Source of the DNA: Streptomyces sp. GSL17-111
Lineage (GTDB): Bacteria; Actinomycetota; Actinomycetes; Streptomycetales; Streptomycetaceae
Assembly (NCBI RefSeq): GCF_037911585.1
Contig: NZ_JBAJNS010000001.1
Location: 5,677,001 to 5,741,000, forward strand
Direction: 5' to 3'
Length of the DNA: 64,000 nucleotides
The first letter of the stretch is position 1, and each line of letters begins with the position of its first letter. The notes below the pieces were generated by a model. It was not told where the DNA came from, searched no databases, and saw only the letters and a program-made list of their open reading frames with translations. Shown here piece after piece: positions 33,410-40,724 of the stretch. The position numbers and the translations under genes are program-made.

Positions 33410-33838
33410 TCAGCGCGGTGCGCCGGACCCCCGCTCGCGGCGGGCGATCACGTCGATCATGTCGCTGATGGTGTCCACGCCCTCCGGGGAGAGGTCCACG
33501 GCGCGCAGCGCCACGCTGCGCACCCCGGCGTCGCGCAGTGCGCCGAGAAGCTCCAGCTCCTGGGCGATCTCGGCGCCCTGCGCGTCGTCGAAGAAGTAGG
33601 AGACCGGCACCTGGAAGAACTGTGCCAGCGCCTCCAGGTGCCGCTTCGTCGGGTTGTCGCGCCGCCCGGTCCGCAGTTGCCACAGGTAGGTGGCGGAGAA
33701 ACTCTCCCCGGTGGCCTCGCGGCAGGCTCGCGCGACCTCCTCGTGGCTGTACTGCTCGCGGTTGGGCCGGCGGACGACCCGGAAGAGCGCGTCGATCTTC
33801 CCGGCCAGACTCGCAGCTCCGGACTCCGGCTGTGTCAC
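33410..33838 (-). CDS. XRE-type DNA-binding protein resembling EspR
   Basis: A 141-residue protein. The helix-turn-helix spans about residues 20-75: TYLWQLRTGRRDNPTKRHLE is the recognition part, preceded by QYSHEEVARACREATG. The C-terminal half (ELELLGALRDAGVRSVALRA) matches the dimerisation arm of mycobacterial EspR, a nucleoid-associated regulator. The GTG at 33838 has GAGGGAGGG upstream; 36 additional bases of open frame lie further left of it on the gene. It is 128 bases downstream of the GAF gene and may be the last member of the radical-SAM/cyclase operon. Confidence 0.85.
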   Translation of the reverse strand: MTQPESGAASLAGKIDALFRVVRRPNREQYSHEEVARACREATGESFSATYLWQLRTGRRDNPTKRHLEALAQFFQVPVSYFFDDAQGAEIAQELELLGALRDAGVRSVALRAVDLSPEGVDTISDMIDVIARRERGSGAPR

Positions 33839-33966
33839 CGCCCGCCCTCCCTCGTCGCGTCCCCCGCCCGGCACGCGTCAACCGGCGCCAGACGGCGCCG
33901 CGTCCGCTTTCATGGTAGGCGACGGGCCCCGGCGCGCCCGGACGGGACGCGGGCGGCGCCGGACGG

Positions 33967-34539
33967 TCACGGCGTCGGCGTCCCGCCCTCCAGGAGCCGC
34001 TGGAGGCTGCCGACCAGATCGAGCGCCTCGGCACGTTCCCGCGCGGCGCGCGGCGCGTCGACCCGCCGGTCCAGCACCACCCGCAGGGCGGTGGCGGCCT
34101 GGTCGGCGAAGAGGGCCAGCAGATCGAGCTCCCCGAGACTGGAGCGGGACTGCGGCACCGGCTCCAGGACCTCCAGGACCCCGAGGACACGCTCTCCGTG
34201 GAGCAGCGGAGCGGCCATGATGGCGTCCGGCACGAACTCCGTCGACTCCGCGAACTCGCGGTCGAAGACGGTGTTGTGGGCGAGGTCGTCGACCACCATG
34301 GGCTCCCCCGAGGAGACCACCCACCCGGCGATGCCCTGACCGGCGGGGAAGCGCCGCCCCACGAGGTGGTCCTCGCCCTGACCTGACACGGCCTGGAAGA
34401 CCAGCTCGTGGGCCGCCTCGTCGTACAGGAACACGGAACTCGCCTGGGCGCCGAAGATGGCCCGCGCCACCTCGACCACCGACTGCAGCAACTCCCGGGA
34501 CAGCGGATCGGACGCCGCGTCGGAGTGGGGTTCGGTCAC
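33967..34539 (-). CDS. GAF domain protein
   Basis: A 190-residue cytoplasmic protein that is almost entirely one GAF domain (about residues 10-160): SSVFLYDEAAHELVFQAVSG, GIAGWVVSSGEPMVVDDL and IMAAPLLHGERVLGVLEVL. No output domain is attached, so it probably acts as a separate ligand- or cyclic-nucleotide-binding partner. It overlaps the subtilase gene by four bases (GTGA). Because GAF domains often bind cyclic nucleotides and a class III cyclase is encoded two genes upstream, it is a candidate receptor for that product; this is inference. Confidence 0.88.
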   Translation of the reverse strand: MTEPHSDAASDPLSRELLQSVVEVARAIFGAQASSVFLYDEAAHELVFQAVSGQGEDHLVGRRFPAGQGIAGWVVSSGEPMVVDDLAHNTVFDREFAESTEFVPDAIMAAPLLHGERVLGVLEVLEPVPQSRSSLGELDLLALFADQAATALRVVLDRRVDAPRAARERAEALDLVGSLQRLLEGGTPTP

Positions 34540-35378
34540 GGAGCACCTCCGGTGCCGATGTGCACGTTGGCGGCGGACAGGTAGAGGGCGTTCTTGAGCT
34601 GGAACGTGGTCATCCGGGGGTGCTTGGACAGGACCCGGGCGCACAGTCCGGCGACGAACGGGGTGGCGAAGCTGTTCCCGGTCGTGCGGATCGTCGTGCC
34701 GCCCAGCCAGGCGGCCGTCACGTTCTGGCCCGGGGCGAAGAACTCGACCGGCGGCGCGGGGTTGTAGAGGTACAGGTCGGGATCGTCCTCCTGGTGGCTG
34801 CCGACGGAGATCACCGAGGCGAACCGCCAGGGGTAGCTCTCCACCGGCATGTTGTGCGCGGAGGCCACGATCACGGTGCGCCGGAAGTACGCCTCGTCGG
34901 CCAGGGCGTGCAGTTCGGCGGCGAAGCGGGCCCGGGTGGTGGACAGGCTGAGGTTGATCACGTCGAACCCCTGCCCCACCGCCCAGCGCAGACCGGCCAT
35001 CAGCATGTCCCCGGTCCCGGTGAACCGTTCGCCCAGGACCCGCACGCTGTACAGCTCGCACGCGGGCGCGACGCGGCGGATGATCCCGGCACACGCGGTG
35101 CCGTGGCCGCAGGCGTCCCCGTCGGCGCTCTCGCGGATCTCGGGCCCGGCCTCCGTCGTGACGACGCCCCAGGAGCCGTCCACCCGGCCGATCAGCGGAT
35201 GGTCGTGCTCGACCCCGGAGTCCACCACGCACACCCGCACCCCCCGCCCGGCGCCTCCCTCGAAGGCCCATGCCGGGGTGACGGGCTCGCCGTCGGCGAC
35301 GACGGCCACGTCGCCCGGCCCCTTGCCGCGCAGGTTCCAGCTGAGCCGGGCCGCCGGCCTCCTGGACGCGTCGTTCAT
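34536..35378 (-). CDS. Intracellular subtilisin-like serine protease (S8)
   Basis: A 280-residue subtilase with all three catalytic residues visible: Asp in VCVVDSGVEH, His in CGHGTACAGI and Ser in GNSFATPFVAG. The oxyanion Asn is in VASAHNMP. There is no signal peptide and no classical inhibitory propeptide, so it acts in the cytoplasm. It overlaps both neighbours by four bases (cyclase upstream, GAF downstream), an unusually tight setting for a protease. It could mature the small peptide encoded upstream or respond to the cyclase; neither is proven. Confidence 0.92.
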   Translation of the reverse strand: MNDASRRPAARLSWNLRGKGPGDVAVVADGEPVTPAWAFEGGAGRGVRVCVVDSGVEHDHPLIGRVDGSWGVVTTEAGPEIRESADGDACGHGTACAGIIRRVAPACELYSVRVLGERFTGTGDMLMAGLRWAVGQGFDVINLSLSTTRARFAAELHALADEAYFRRTVIVASAHNMPVESYPWRFASVISVGSHQEDDPDLYLYNPAPPVEFFAPGQNVTAAWLGGTTIRTTGNSFATPFVAGLCARVLSKHPRMTTFQLKNALYLSAANVHIGTGGAP

Positions 35379-38300
35379 CGGGCGACCTCGGCTCCGTGGG
35401 CCGCTGCGCGGGCGCGGAGCTCCTCGGCCCGGCGCACGCCCGGCAGGTGACCCTTGGCCCGGAACAGGGTCCGTGCCCGGTCCGCGGCCCGCGCGGCCTG
35501 CGCCCACTCGCCCAGCTCCTGGAAGACCAAAGCCCGGTCCAGCGCGGCCGTCGCCCGGACGACGGGTGAGTCGGTCTCCTCCGCCGCCGCGCGGGCCCGT
35601 TCCGCCAGCCGTGCGGCCTCCCGTGCCCGGCCCGCCGCGGCGGCCAGCCGGGCCCGCAGCCCGTCCAGGTCGGCCGCGTCGGCGCGGGGGAGCGGCCCGG
35701 GCGTGCCACCGGCGCGTTCCGCCGGCAGGTGCCCGGCGGCCCCCGGGGCGTCACCGCCGTCCAGCAGCAGGCGGGCGGACTCGCGGCGCACCGCGCCCAG
35801 CAGCGCGTCGGCCCCGAGCCGCCGCGCGGCGGCGGCCGCCCGCGCGAAGAGCGCGGCGGCCTCCAGCGGGCGTCCCGCCAGGGACTCGACCGCGGCCGCG
35901 AAGAGGGGGACGACCACGGTGCTCTCCGCGTAGTGCAGCCCCTCGGCGAGCCGCCGGACGTCGGCCAGGCAGGAGCGGGCGCCCGTCCAGTCCTCGCCCA
36001 GGGCGAGCAGCACGGCCAGGGGACACCCGAGGGTCAGCCGGACGGTCGGTCGGGGGCCGCCGTGGGCGGCCAGCAGCTCCCGGCACCGCGCCACGGCGGT
36101 GTCCACCGGTTCGGGGCCGCGCCACAGGGAGACGCCGATGGCGCCCAGGACGACGGCCCGTTCGGGTTCGGCGCGGGTGAGCTCCGCGTGCCGCAGCGCG
36201 CGGGTGAGCTGCCGCTCCGCCTGCCCGTGCCGGCCCTGGAGCTGCAGCTCCTGGGCGATCCGGACACGGGCCCGGGTCTGGCCCAGGTGGTCCCCGGCGG
36301 ACTCGAAGACCGGCAGCGTCTCCTCGGCGGCCGCCACGACCTCGCCCGGAGCGGCGGTGGCCACGGCCAGGGCGAGCCGGGCGTGCGCGGCCTCGACCGG
36401 CGCGCAGGGGCGGTCCGGCACCGCGCGCAGCAGGTCCAGCCCCTCCTCGGAGCGGCCGGTGGCCAGTCGCACCTCGGCGAGCGGCAGAGCCGCGCGCGTC
36501 CAGCCGTCCTCGCCCTCGGTCAACAGGTCCAGGGCCCCTTGCAGCAGAGCGCCGGCCCGGGCGAGGTCGGCGCGGGCGAGCGCCAGGGCACCGGAGCGGG
36601 TGAGCAGCTCCGCGGCCCGGTGGCGCAGCGTCTCGGTGTGCTCGTCCCGCAGGCCCAGTTCGACCCGGTAGCGGTAGGCGTGGCGCAGGTGGTCGGCCAC
36701 CCGTGCGTCACCCGCCCGCCGGGCCGTCAGGAGCGCGGCGGCCTGCTCGTGGTGCCGGGCCCTGGCCCGTTTGGCCAGGGAGCGGTACGTGACCTCCTGC
36801 ACCAGCCCGCTGCTGAACCGGTAGGGGCGCTCATCGGAGGCGGGCCGGCGCAGGGGGTGCACGAGCCTGCGCCGGCTGAGCCGGGCCAGGGAACGGCGCA
36901 CGGAACCGCCGTCGGCCGCCGCCGTGTCCCCCGGCCGCACCTCCTCCGCTTCCCCTCCGGGCTCCGTTCCGTCGGCGGCGGCCAGCGCGCCCAGTTCGTC
37001 GGCGGTGAAGTCCCGGCCCAGCACCGACGCGAGGTCCAGCACCGCGCGTTCTGGCCGGTCCAGGGCGTCGACGCGGGCCGCGAGGAGCGCCTGTAGGGAA
37101 GGGGGCAGCGACGCGTCCCCGTCCGGCCCCGGCACCGGTCCGTCGGCGCTGGCGATCAGCTGCTCCAGATAGAACGGGTTGCCCCCGGCGGCCTCCACGG
37201 CTCGGGCCGGTACGACCGACCGGTGGGCGCTGACCTCGGTGAGCACGGCGGCCAGGGCCTCCGACTCCTCGGGCGGCAGCCCGGACAGCATCAGGGACCG
37301 CGAGCGCGGCCGTCCGCTGCCCCAGCCCGGGCGGCGGTCCAGCAGATCCAGCCGCGCGGCACACAGGAACAGCACGGCGGACAGGTCGAGTTCCTCCACC
37401 AGCCGGTCCAGCACGTCCAGGAGCAGCTCACCGGCCCAGTGGCAGTCGTCGACGACGAGGACCACGGGCCGTGCCCGGGCGAGGGCGGCCAGCAGCGCCA
37501 CCAGCGCCGAGCAGGTGTCCTCCACCGACGGGCTGGGCGTGCCGTCGCGCAGCAGACCGGCCTCCAGCACCGCGGTGGCCCCCCGCACCTCGGCCCGTTC
37601 GGCCGTACAGGCCGGCGACATCGGCCCGTCGAGCAGCTGCCGGACGGCCTCCGCCAGCGGCGCGAGACTGCCGTGGTCGCCGTAGGGACGGCAGCGGCCC
37701 GCGCCGAACGCGACGGGGGTGCCGAGCCGCGCGTGCCACTCGCGCAGCAGCCGGGTCTTGCCCAGCCCGGCCTCCCCGTAGAGGGTGACGAGCTGGGCTG
37801 ACTCGTCGGCGGCGACCCCGTCCAGGGCCAGGCCCAGCTCGGCGCGTTCCCGGGCCCGCCCCACGTAGGGCACGTCGAAGCGGCGCAGTCGCTCCGGGTC
37901 GTCCTCCTCGACCGCCAGCAGCCGGTGGGCGGTGACCGGGTCCTCCTTGCCCTTGACCCGCAGCGGCCCCACCGGTTCGACGCGGGCGGCGGACCCGGCC
38001 GCCAGTAGGGTCGGCTCCCCGACGAGGATCTCGCCCCGGCCGGCGTTCTGCTCCAGCCGTGCCGCGACGTTCACCGTCTCGCCCGAGACCAGTTTCTGCC
38101 GGGTGGAGACGTCGGAGCTGGTCACCACCGGGCCGGTGTTCACCCCGATCCGCACCTGCAACCGGACGCCGAGCGACGCGCGGAGCCCGGTGTTGAGCTC
38201 CTCGACGGCCGCCAGCATGGCCAGGGCCGCCCCCAGCGCGCGGCGCGCGTCGTCCTCGTGAAGGACCGGGACGCCGAAGACGGCCATGACGGCGTCCCCG

Positions 38301-38551
38301 ATGAACTTCTCCACCGTGCCGCCGAAGTCCTCGACACAGCCGCGCATCGCCTCGAAGTAGTCCAGCGTGACGGAGCGGAGGGTCTCCGGATCCAGGGCAC
38401 CGGACAGTGCGGTCGAGCCGACCAGGTCGCAGAAGACCACGGTGACGACCCGGCGTTCCTCGGGCGGCGCCGCCGGGGCGCAGGAGGAGCCGCACTGCGG
38501 ACAGAAACGTGCGTCGGCCGGTGTGGCGTGGCCGCATGAGGCACAGTGCAT
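35375..38551 (-). CDS. Class III adenylate cyclase fused to AAA ATPase and TPR-like repeats
   Basis: A 1058-residue signalling protein. A zinc ribbon (Cys 3, 6, 17, 20) precedes a cyclase domain (about 33-215) with both metal Asp regions (VVFCDLVGSTA, EKFIGDAVMAVFG) and the transition-state pair in NVAARLEQ, so it should be catalytic; the Lys of EKF favours ATP. A P-loop ATPase follows (GEAGLGKTRLLREW near 255, Walker B VVLVVDDCHWA near 362), then a helical TPR-like region (about 600-1050). The start at the zinc ribbon is chosen over a longer frame. It lies 20 bases after the small-peptide gene and overlaps the subtilase gene. Such proteins couple ATP-driven switching to cAMP output. Confidence 0.9.
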   Translation of the reverse strand: MHCASCGHATPADARFCPQCGSSCAPAAPPEERRVVTVVFCDLVGSTALSGALDPETLRSVTLDYFEAMRGCVEDFGGTVEKFIGDAVMAVFGVPVLHEDDARRALGAALAMLAAVEELNTGLRASLGVRLQVRIGVNTGPVVTSSDVSTRQKLVSGETVNVAARLEQNAGRGEILVGEPTLLAAGSAARVEPVGPLRVKGKEDPVTAHRLLAVEEDDPERLRRFDVPYVGRARERAELGLALDGVAADESAQLVTLYGEAGLGKTRLLREWHARLGTPVAFGAGRCRPYGDHGSLAPLAEAVRQLLDGPMSPACTAERAEVRGATAVLEAGLLRDGTPSPSVEDTCSALVALLAALARARPVVLVVDDCHWAGELLLDVLDRLVEELDLSAVLFLCAARLDLLDRRPGWGSGRPRSRSLMLSGLPPEESEALAAVLTEVSAHRSVVPARAVEAAGGNPFYLEQLIASADGPVPGPDGDASLPPSLQALLAARVDALDRPERAVLDLASVLGRDFTADELGALAAADGTEPGGEAEEVRPGDTAAADGGSVRRSLARLSRRRLVHPLRRPASDERPYRFSSGLVQEVTYRSLAKRARARHHEQAAALLTARRAGDARVADHLRHAYRYRVELGLRDEHTETLRHRAAELLTRSGALALARADLARAGALLQGALDLLTEGEDGWTRAALPLAEVRLATGRSEEGLDLLRAVPDRPCAPVEAAHARLALAVATAAPGEVVAAAEETLPVFESAGDHLGQTRARVRIAQELQLQGRHGQAERQLTRALRHAELTRAEPERAVVLGAIGVSLWRGPEPVDTAVARCRELLAAHGGPRPTVRLTLGCPLAVLLALGEDWTGARSCLADVRRLAEGLHYAESTVVVPLFAAAVESLAGRPLEAAALFARAAAAARRLGADALLGAVRRESARLLLDGGDAPGAAGHLPAERAGGTPGPLPRADAADLDGLRARLAAAAGRAREAARLAERARAAAEETDSPVVRATAALDRALVFQELGEWAQAARAADRARTLFRAKGHLPGVRRAEELRARAAAHGAEVAR

Positions 38552-38571
38552 GACTGCTGTTCCCCGTCCCG

Positions 38572-38823
38572 TCAGAAGAGGGCTCCACCGGCGATCTCGC
38601 TGTGCGCGTGGACCTCGTCCCCGGCGTCCTCCAGCCGGGCCTTGATGTCCAGCAGCAGGGCGAGTTCGTCGACACTGAGGCCGTGGATGAGCGTCCGCTG
38701 GTCCTCGGTGAGTGCGGAGACGTCGAAGCCGTGGGCCCGGAGCTCGCCGAGCACGTCGGGCGCCTCGGGGCCGGGGCCGGGGCCGGGGTCGGGGCCGGGC
38801 GCGGGGCGGGATGGCTCCGTCAA
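38572..38823 (-). CDS. Small peptide coupled to radical SAM and haem-oxygenase-like genes; candidate RiPP precursor or partner
   Basis: An 83-residue protein: a Pro/Gly-rich N-terminus (about 1-22), an amphipathic helical region (VLGELRAHGFDVSALTEDQR and ELALLLDIKARLEDAG) and a C-terminus HSEIAGGALF. The only good start is TTG at 38823, with AGGAGG six bases upstream, overlapping the previous stop as TTGA. It has no Cys, Trp or Tyr, so it cannot form a sactipeptide thioether. The shape recalls proteins that I remember being annotated as 'aroma-sacti cluster domain' proteins near radical SAM enzymes; I could not check this. It may be the modified peptide, with GGALF as its tail, or an accessory protein. 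Confidence 0.75.
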   Translation of the reverse strand: MTEPSRPAPGPDPGPGPGPEAPDVLGELRAHGFDVSALTEDQRTLIHGLSVDELALLLDIKARLEDAGDEVHAHSEIAGGALF

Positions 38824-39560
38824 GGCGTACCTCCTGCGGTTGCCGGGGGGCCGTGGGGCGCACCGGAGCGGGGCGTGCGGGTGAGTGTGCCGAACAGCCT
38901 GAGCAGGGCGTCGACCGTGAACAGCGCGCTCACCGTCACGGTGTCCACCTGACCGGGGGTTAGGTCCAGCGCGTCGAGGAGGGCGTGGAGGGCGTCGCTG
39001 TGGCCGGTGTCCAGCGCGGCGTGCGCCCGGACGGTCCGCAGGGCGGCGGCGGGCACGCCCGTGTCCCGGACCACCCGGTCGGCGAGCCAGGGGGCCGGGG
39101 CGTTGCCCTCCAGGACCGCGATGTACCCGAGCAGCGCGACGGGGTGGTGGTGCTCGATCCAGTAGTACTGGGCGCCGACCAGTGCCGCCACGGCGGGCGG
39201 CGGCGGTCGTCCGAGGGCTTCTCGGGGATCGTGGCCGAGTGCCGCGAGATCGGCGGCCAGCCAGTCGTCGTGTCCGCGCTCCTCCTCGATGTGGCCGGCG
39301 AGGTAGCGGGCCAGCGGCTTTGCGACGGGGTCGGGCCCGGCCGGCCCCGCGAGCCGGGCACAGCGGGCGGCGGCCCGTTCCATGAGCGGTACGGAGGCGC
39401 GCACGACCCCGTGCATCAGCCGCAGGTACTCCGGGTAGCGCAGGGCGAGCCCGGGCGCGTCCCACAACGCGGCGGTGGCCGCGCGCACCGCCGGTTCGGT
39501 GAGCCGCAGCCGCGCGCGCAGCGCCCCTCCGGCGGTCGGGCGATGCCGGGGCGTGGTCAC
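38820..39560 (-). CDS. Haem-oxygenase-like iron-dependent redox enzyme
   Basis: A 246-residue all-helical protein of the haem-oxygenase-like diiron (HDO) or iron-containing redox group. The presumed metal ligands are arranged as expected: HIEEERGHDDW near residue 100, YIAVLEG near 150 and HAALDTGHSDALH near 185, giving Glu/His, Glu and His-x3-Asp-x3-His. Enzymes of this fold oxidise or cleave amino-acid-derived substrates with O2; PqqC is a metal-free relative in PQQ maturation. It overlaps the radical SAM gene (GTGA) and the peptide gene (TTGA), so the three are made as a unit. Confidence 0.85.
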   Translation of the reverse strand: MTTPRHRPTAGGALRARLRLTEPAVRAATAALWDAPGLALRYPEYLRLMHGVVRASVPLMERAAARCARLAGPAGPDPVAKPLARYLAGHIEEERGHDDWLAADLAALGHDPREALGRPPPPAVAALVGAQYYWIEHHHPVALLGYIAVLEGNAPAPWLADRVVRDTGVPAAALRTVRAHAALDTGHSDALHALLDALDLTPGQVDTVTVSALFTVDALLRLFGTLTRTPRSGAPHGPPATAGGTP

Positions 39561-40675
39561 GGCGCGGACCCGGGGAGCGCCACCAGGTCCGCGTAGGCCG
39601 CGCACCCGTGGCGGCGCACGTACGCCACCGGCCCGGCCTCCCGCCGCCGCCGGGCGGCCTGACGGTCCAGCAGCGCCCCGGCGGGCCCGGACGCGACCCG
39701 TGCGGCGCCCGCGAGTGCCTCCGGATGGTCGGGGAGCGCGCGGCAGCCCGCGCAGGTGCCCGCGTCCCCGGCCGCCCGGGCCGCCGGACCGCCGTGGCGG
39801 GCCAGCAGCCGCAGCGGTCCGCCGCTGCGTACCGAGCGCAGCACGGGCGAGGCCAGCGTCCGCGCCCGTACGGCGGCCCAGTCGTCCTCGGCGACGTGGC
39901 CGAGCAGCAGGTGCGCCGGGACGGGACGGCGGTCGACGACGTCCTGGTTGCAGCAGGCCACCACCGTGCCGTCGGCCGTCACGACCGGCCAGGCGGCCAT
40001 CGAGCACGGCGTGGAGCGCAGCGGGTCGACCGGGGCCGCGACCGGGGGACGGGACCCCGGACGCCCGGCGGCCCGCCCCACCGCGCGGACGGTGTTCACG
40101 AGCATCGGCACACGGTCGTCGAACGCCCGCCGCACGGCGGCCGTCACCTCGGCGAGGTAGGGGTCCTGCGGATCGGTGCCGACGAGGTGGAGGCTGACGG
40201 ACGTCCCGGTGTCCAGCACCTCGCGCACCATCCGGAAGACGTCGGCCCGGGCCACCTCCCGCTCGTGGAAGGCGTCCACGCTCACCGACAGGTGGTCGAC
40301 GGCGTCGATCGCGCGGCGGATGCGGGCGGGGATCACCGCGCGGTTCCGAGGCGTTCTCCGGGCGGCGCCACGGGCGAAGAAGGCGCCGGTCAGCAGGGCG
40401 CTGCGGGTCCCGGCCCGACGGGCCCGGACGGCCAGCTCGGCGCTGAGCTCCGGCATCATCAGCGGTTCGCCGCCGGTCATCATCAGCACCTCGGGCCGGT
40501 CCTGCGGTGTGAAGGAGCCCACGAACCGCAGCAGGTGGTCCGGGTCCGGCCCGCCTGCGGCCATCGTGGAGTCGGTGGAGCAGTGCGCGCAGCTCAGCGG
40601 GCAGCGCCGGGTGAGCATCAGCAGCAGCCCGGCGGCGGGCTCGGGCCGCAGCCCCATGAGCTCGGCGAGTTCCAC
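39557..40675 (-). CDS. Radical SAM protein with SPASM-like C-terminal region
   Basis: A 372-residue radical SAM enzyme. The cluster motif CPLSCAHC (CxxxCxxC) lies near residue 28 and MMTGGEPLM follows as the SAM-binding GGE. The C-terminal part has TADGTVVACCNQD and GTCAGCRAL, cysteine clusters like those of SPASM/Twitch maturases that carry auxiliary iron-sulfur clusters and act on peptides. GTG at 40675 has GGGAGG six bases upstream and is preferred over a longer frame. The partner genes (iron oxidase, small peptide) point to a RiPP-type modification. It is not PqqE-like in context: no Glu-x3-Tyr precursor is present. Confidence 0.87.
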   Translation of the reverse strand: MELAELMGLRPEPAAGLLLMLTRRCPLSCAHCSTDSTMAAGGPDPDHLLRFVGSFTPQDRPEVLMMTGGEPLMMPELSAELAVRARRAGTRSALLTGAFFARGAARRTPRNRAVIPARIRRAIDAVDHLSVSVDAFHEREVARADVFRMVREVLDTGTSVSLHLVGTDPQDPYLAEVTAAVRRAFDDRVPMLVNTVRAVGRAAGRPGSRPPVAAPVDPLRSTPCSMAAWPVVTADGTVVACCNQDVVDRRPVPAHLLLGHVAEDDWAAVRARTLASPVLRSVRSGGPLRLLARHGGPAARAAGDAGTCAGCRALPDHPEALAGAARVASGPAGALLDRQAARRRREAGPVAYVRRHGCAAYADLVALPGSAP

Positions 40676-40724
40676 GGCGGCCTCCCTTCGGCGCGGTGCC
40701 CCGCCCACTGTGGGCGGGGCGGGT

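Noticed and set aside
38572..40675. A PQQ or mycofactocin pathway
   Set aside because: The small peptide lacks the Glu-x3-Tyr of PqqA and the Val-Tyr end of MftA, and no other pqq or mft genes are present.
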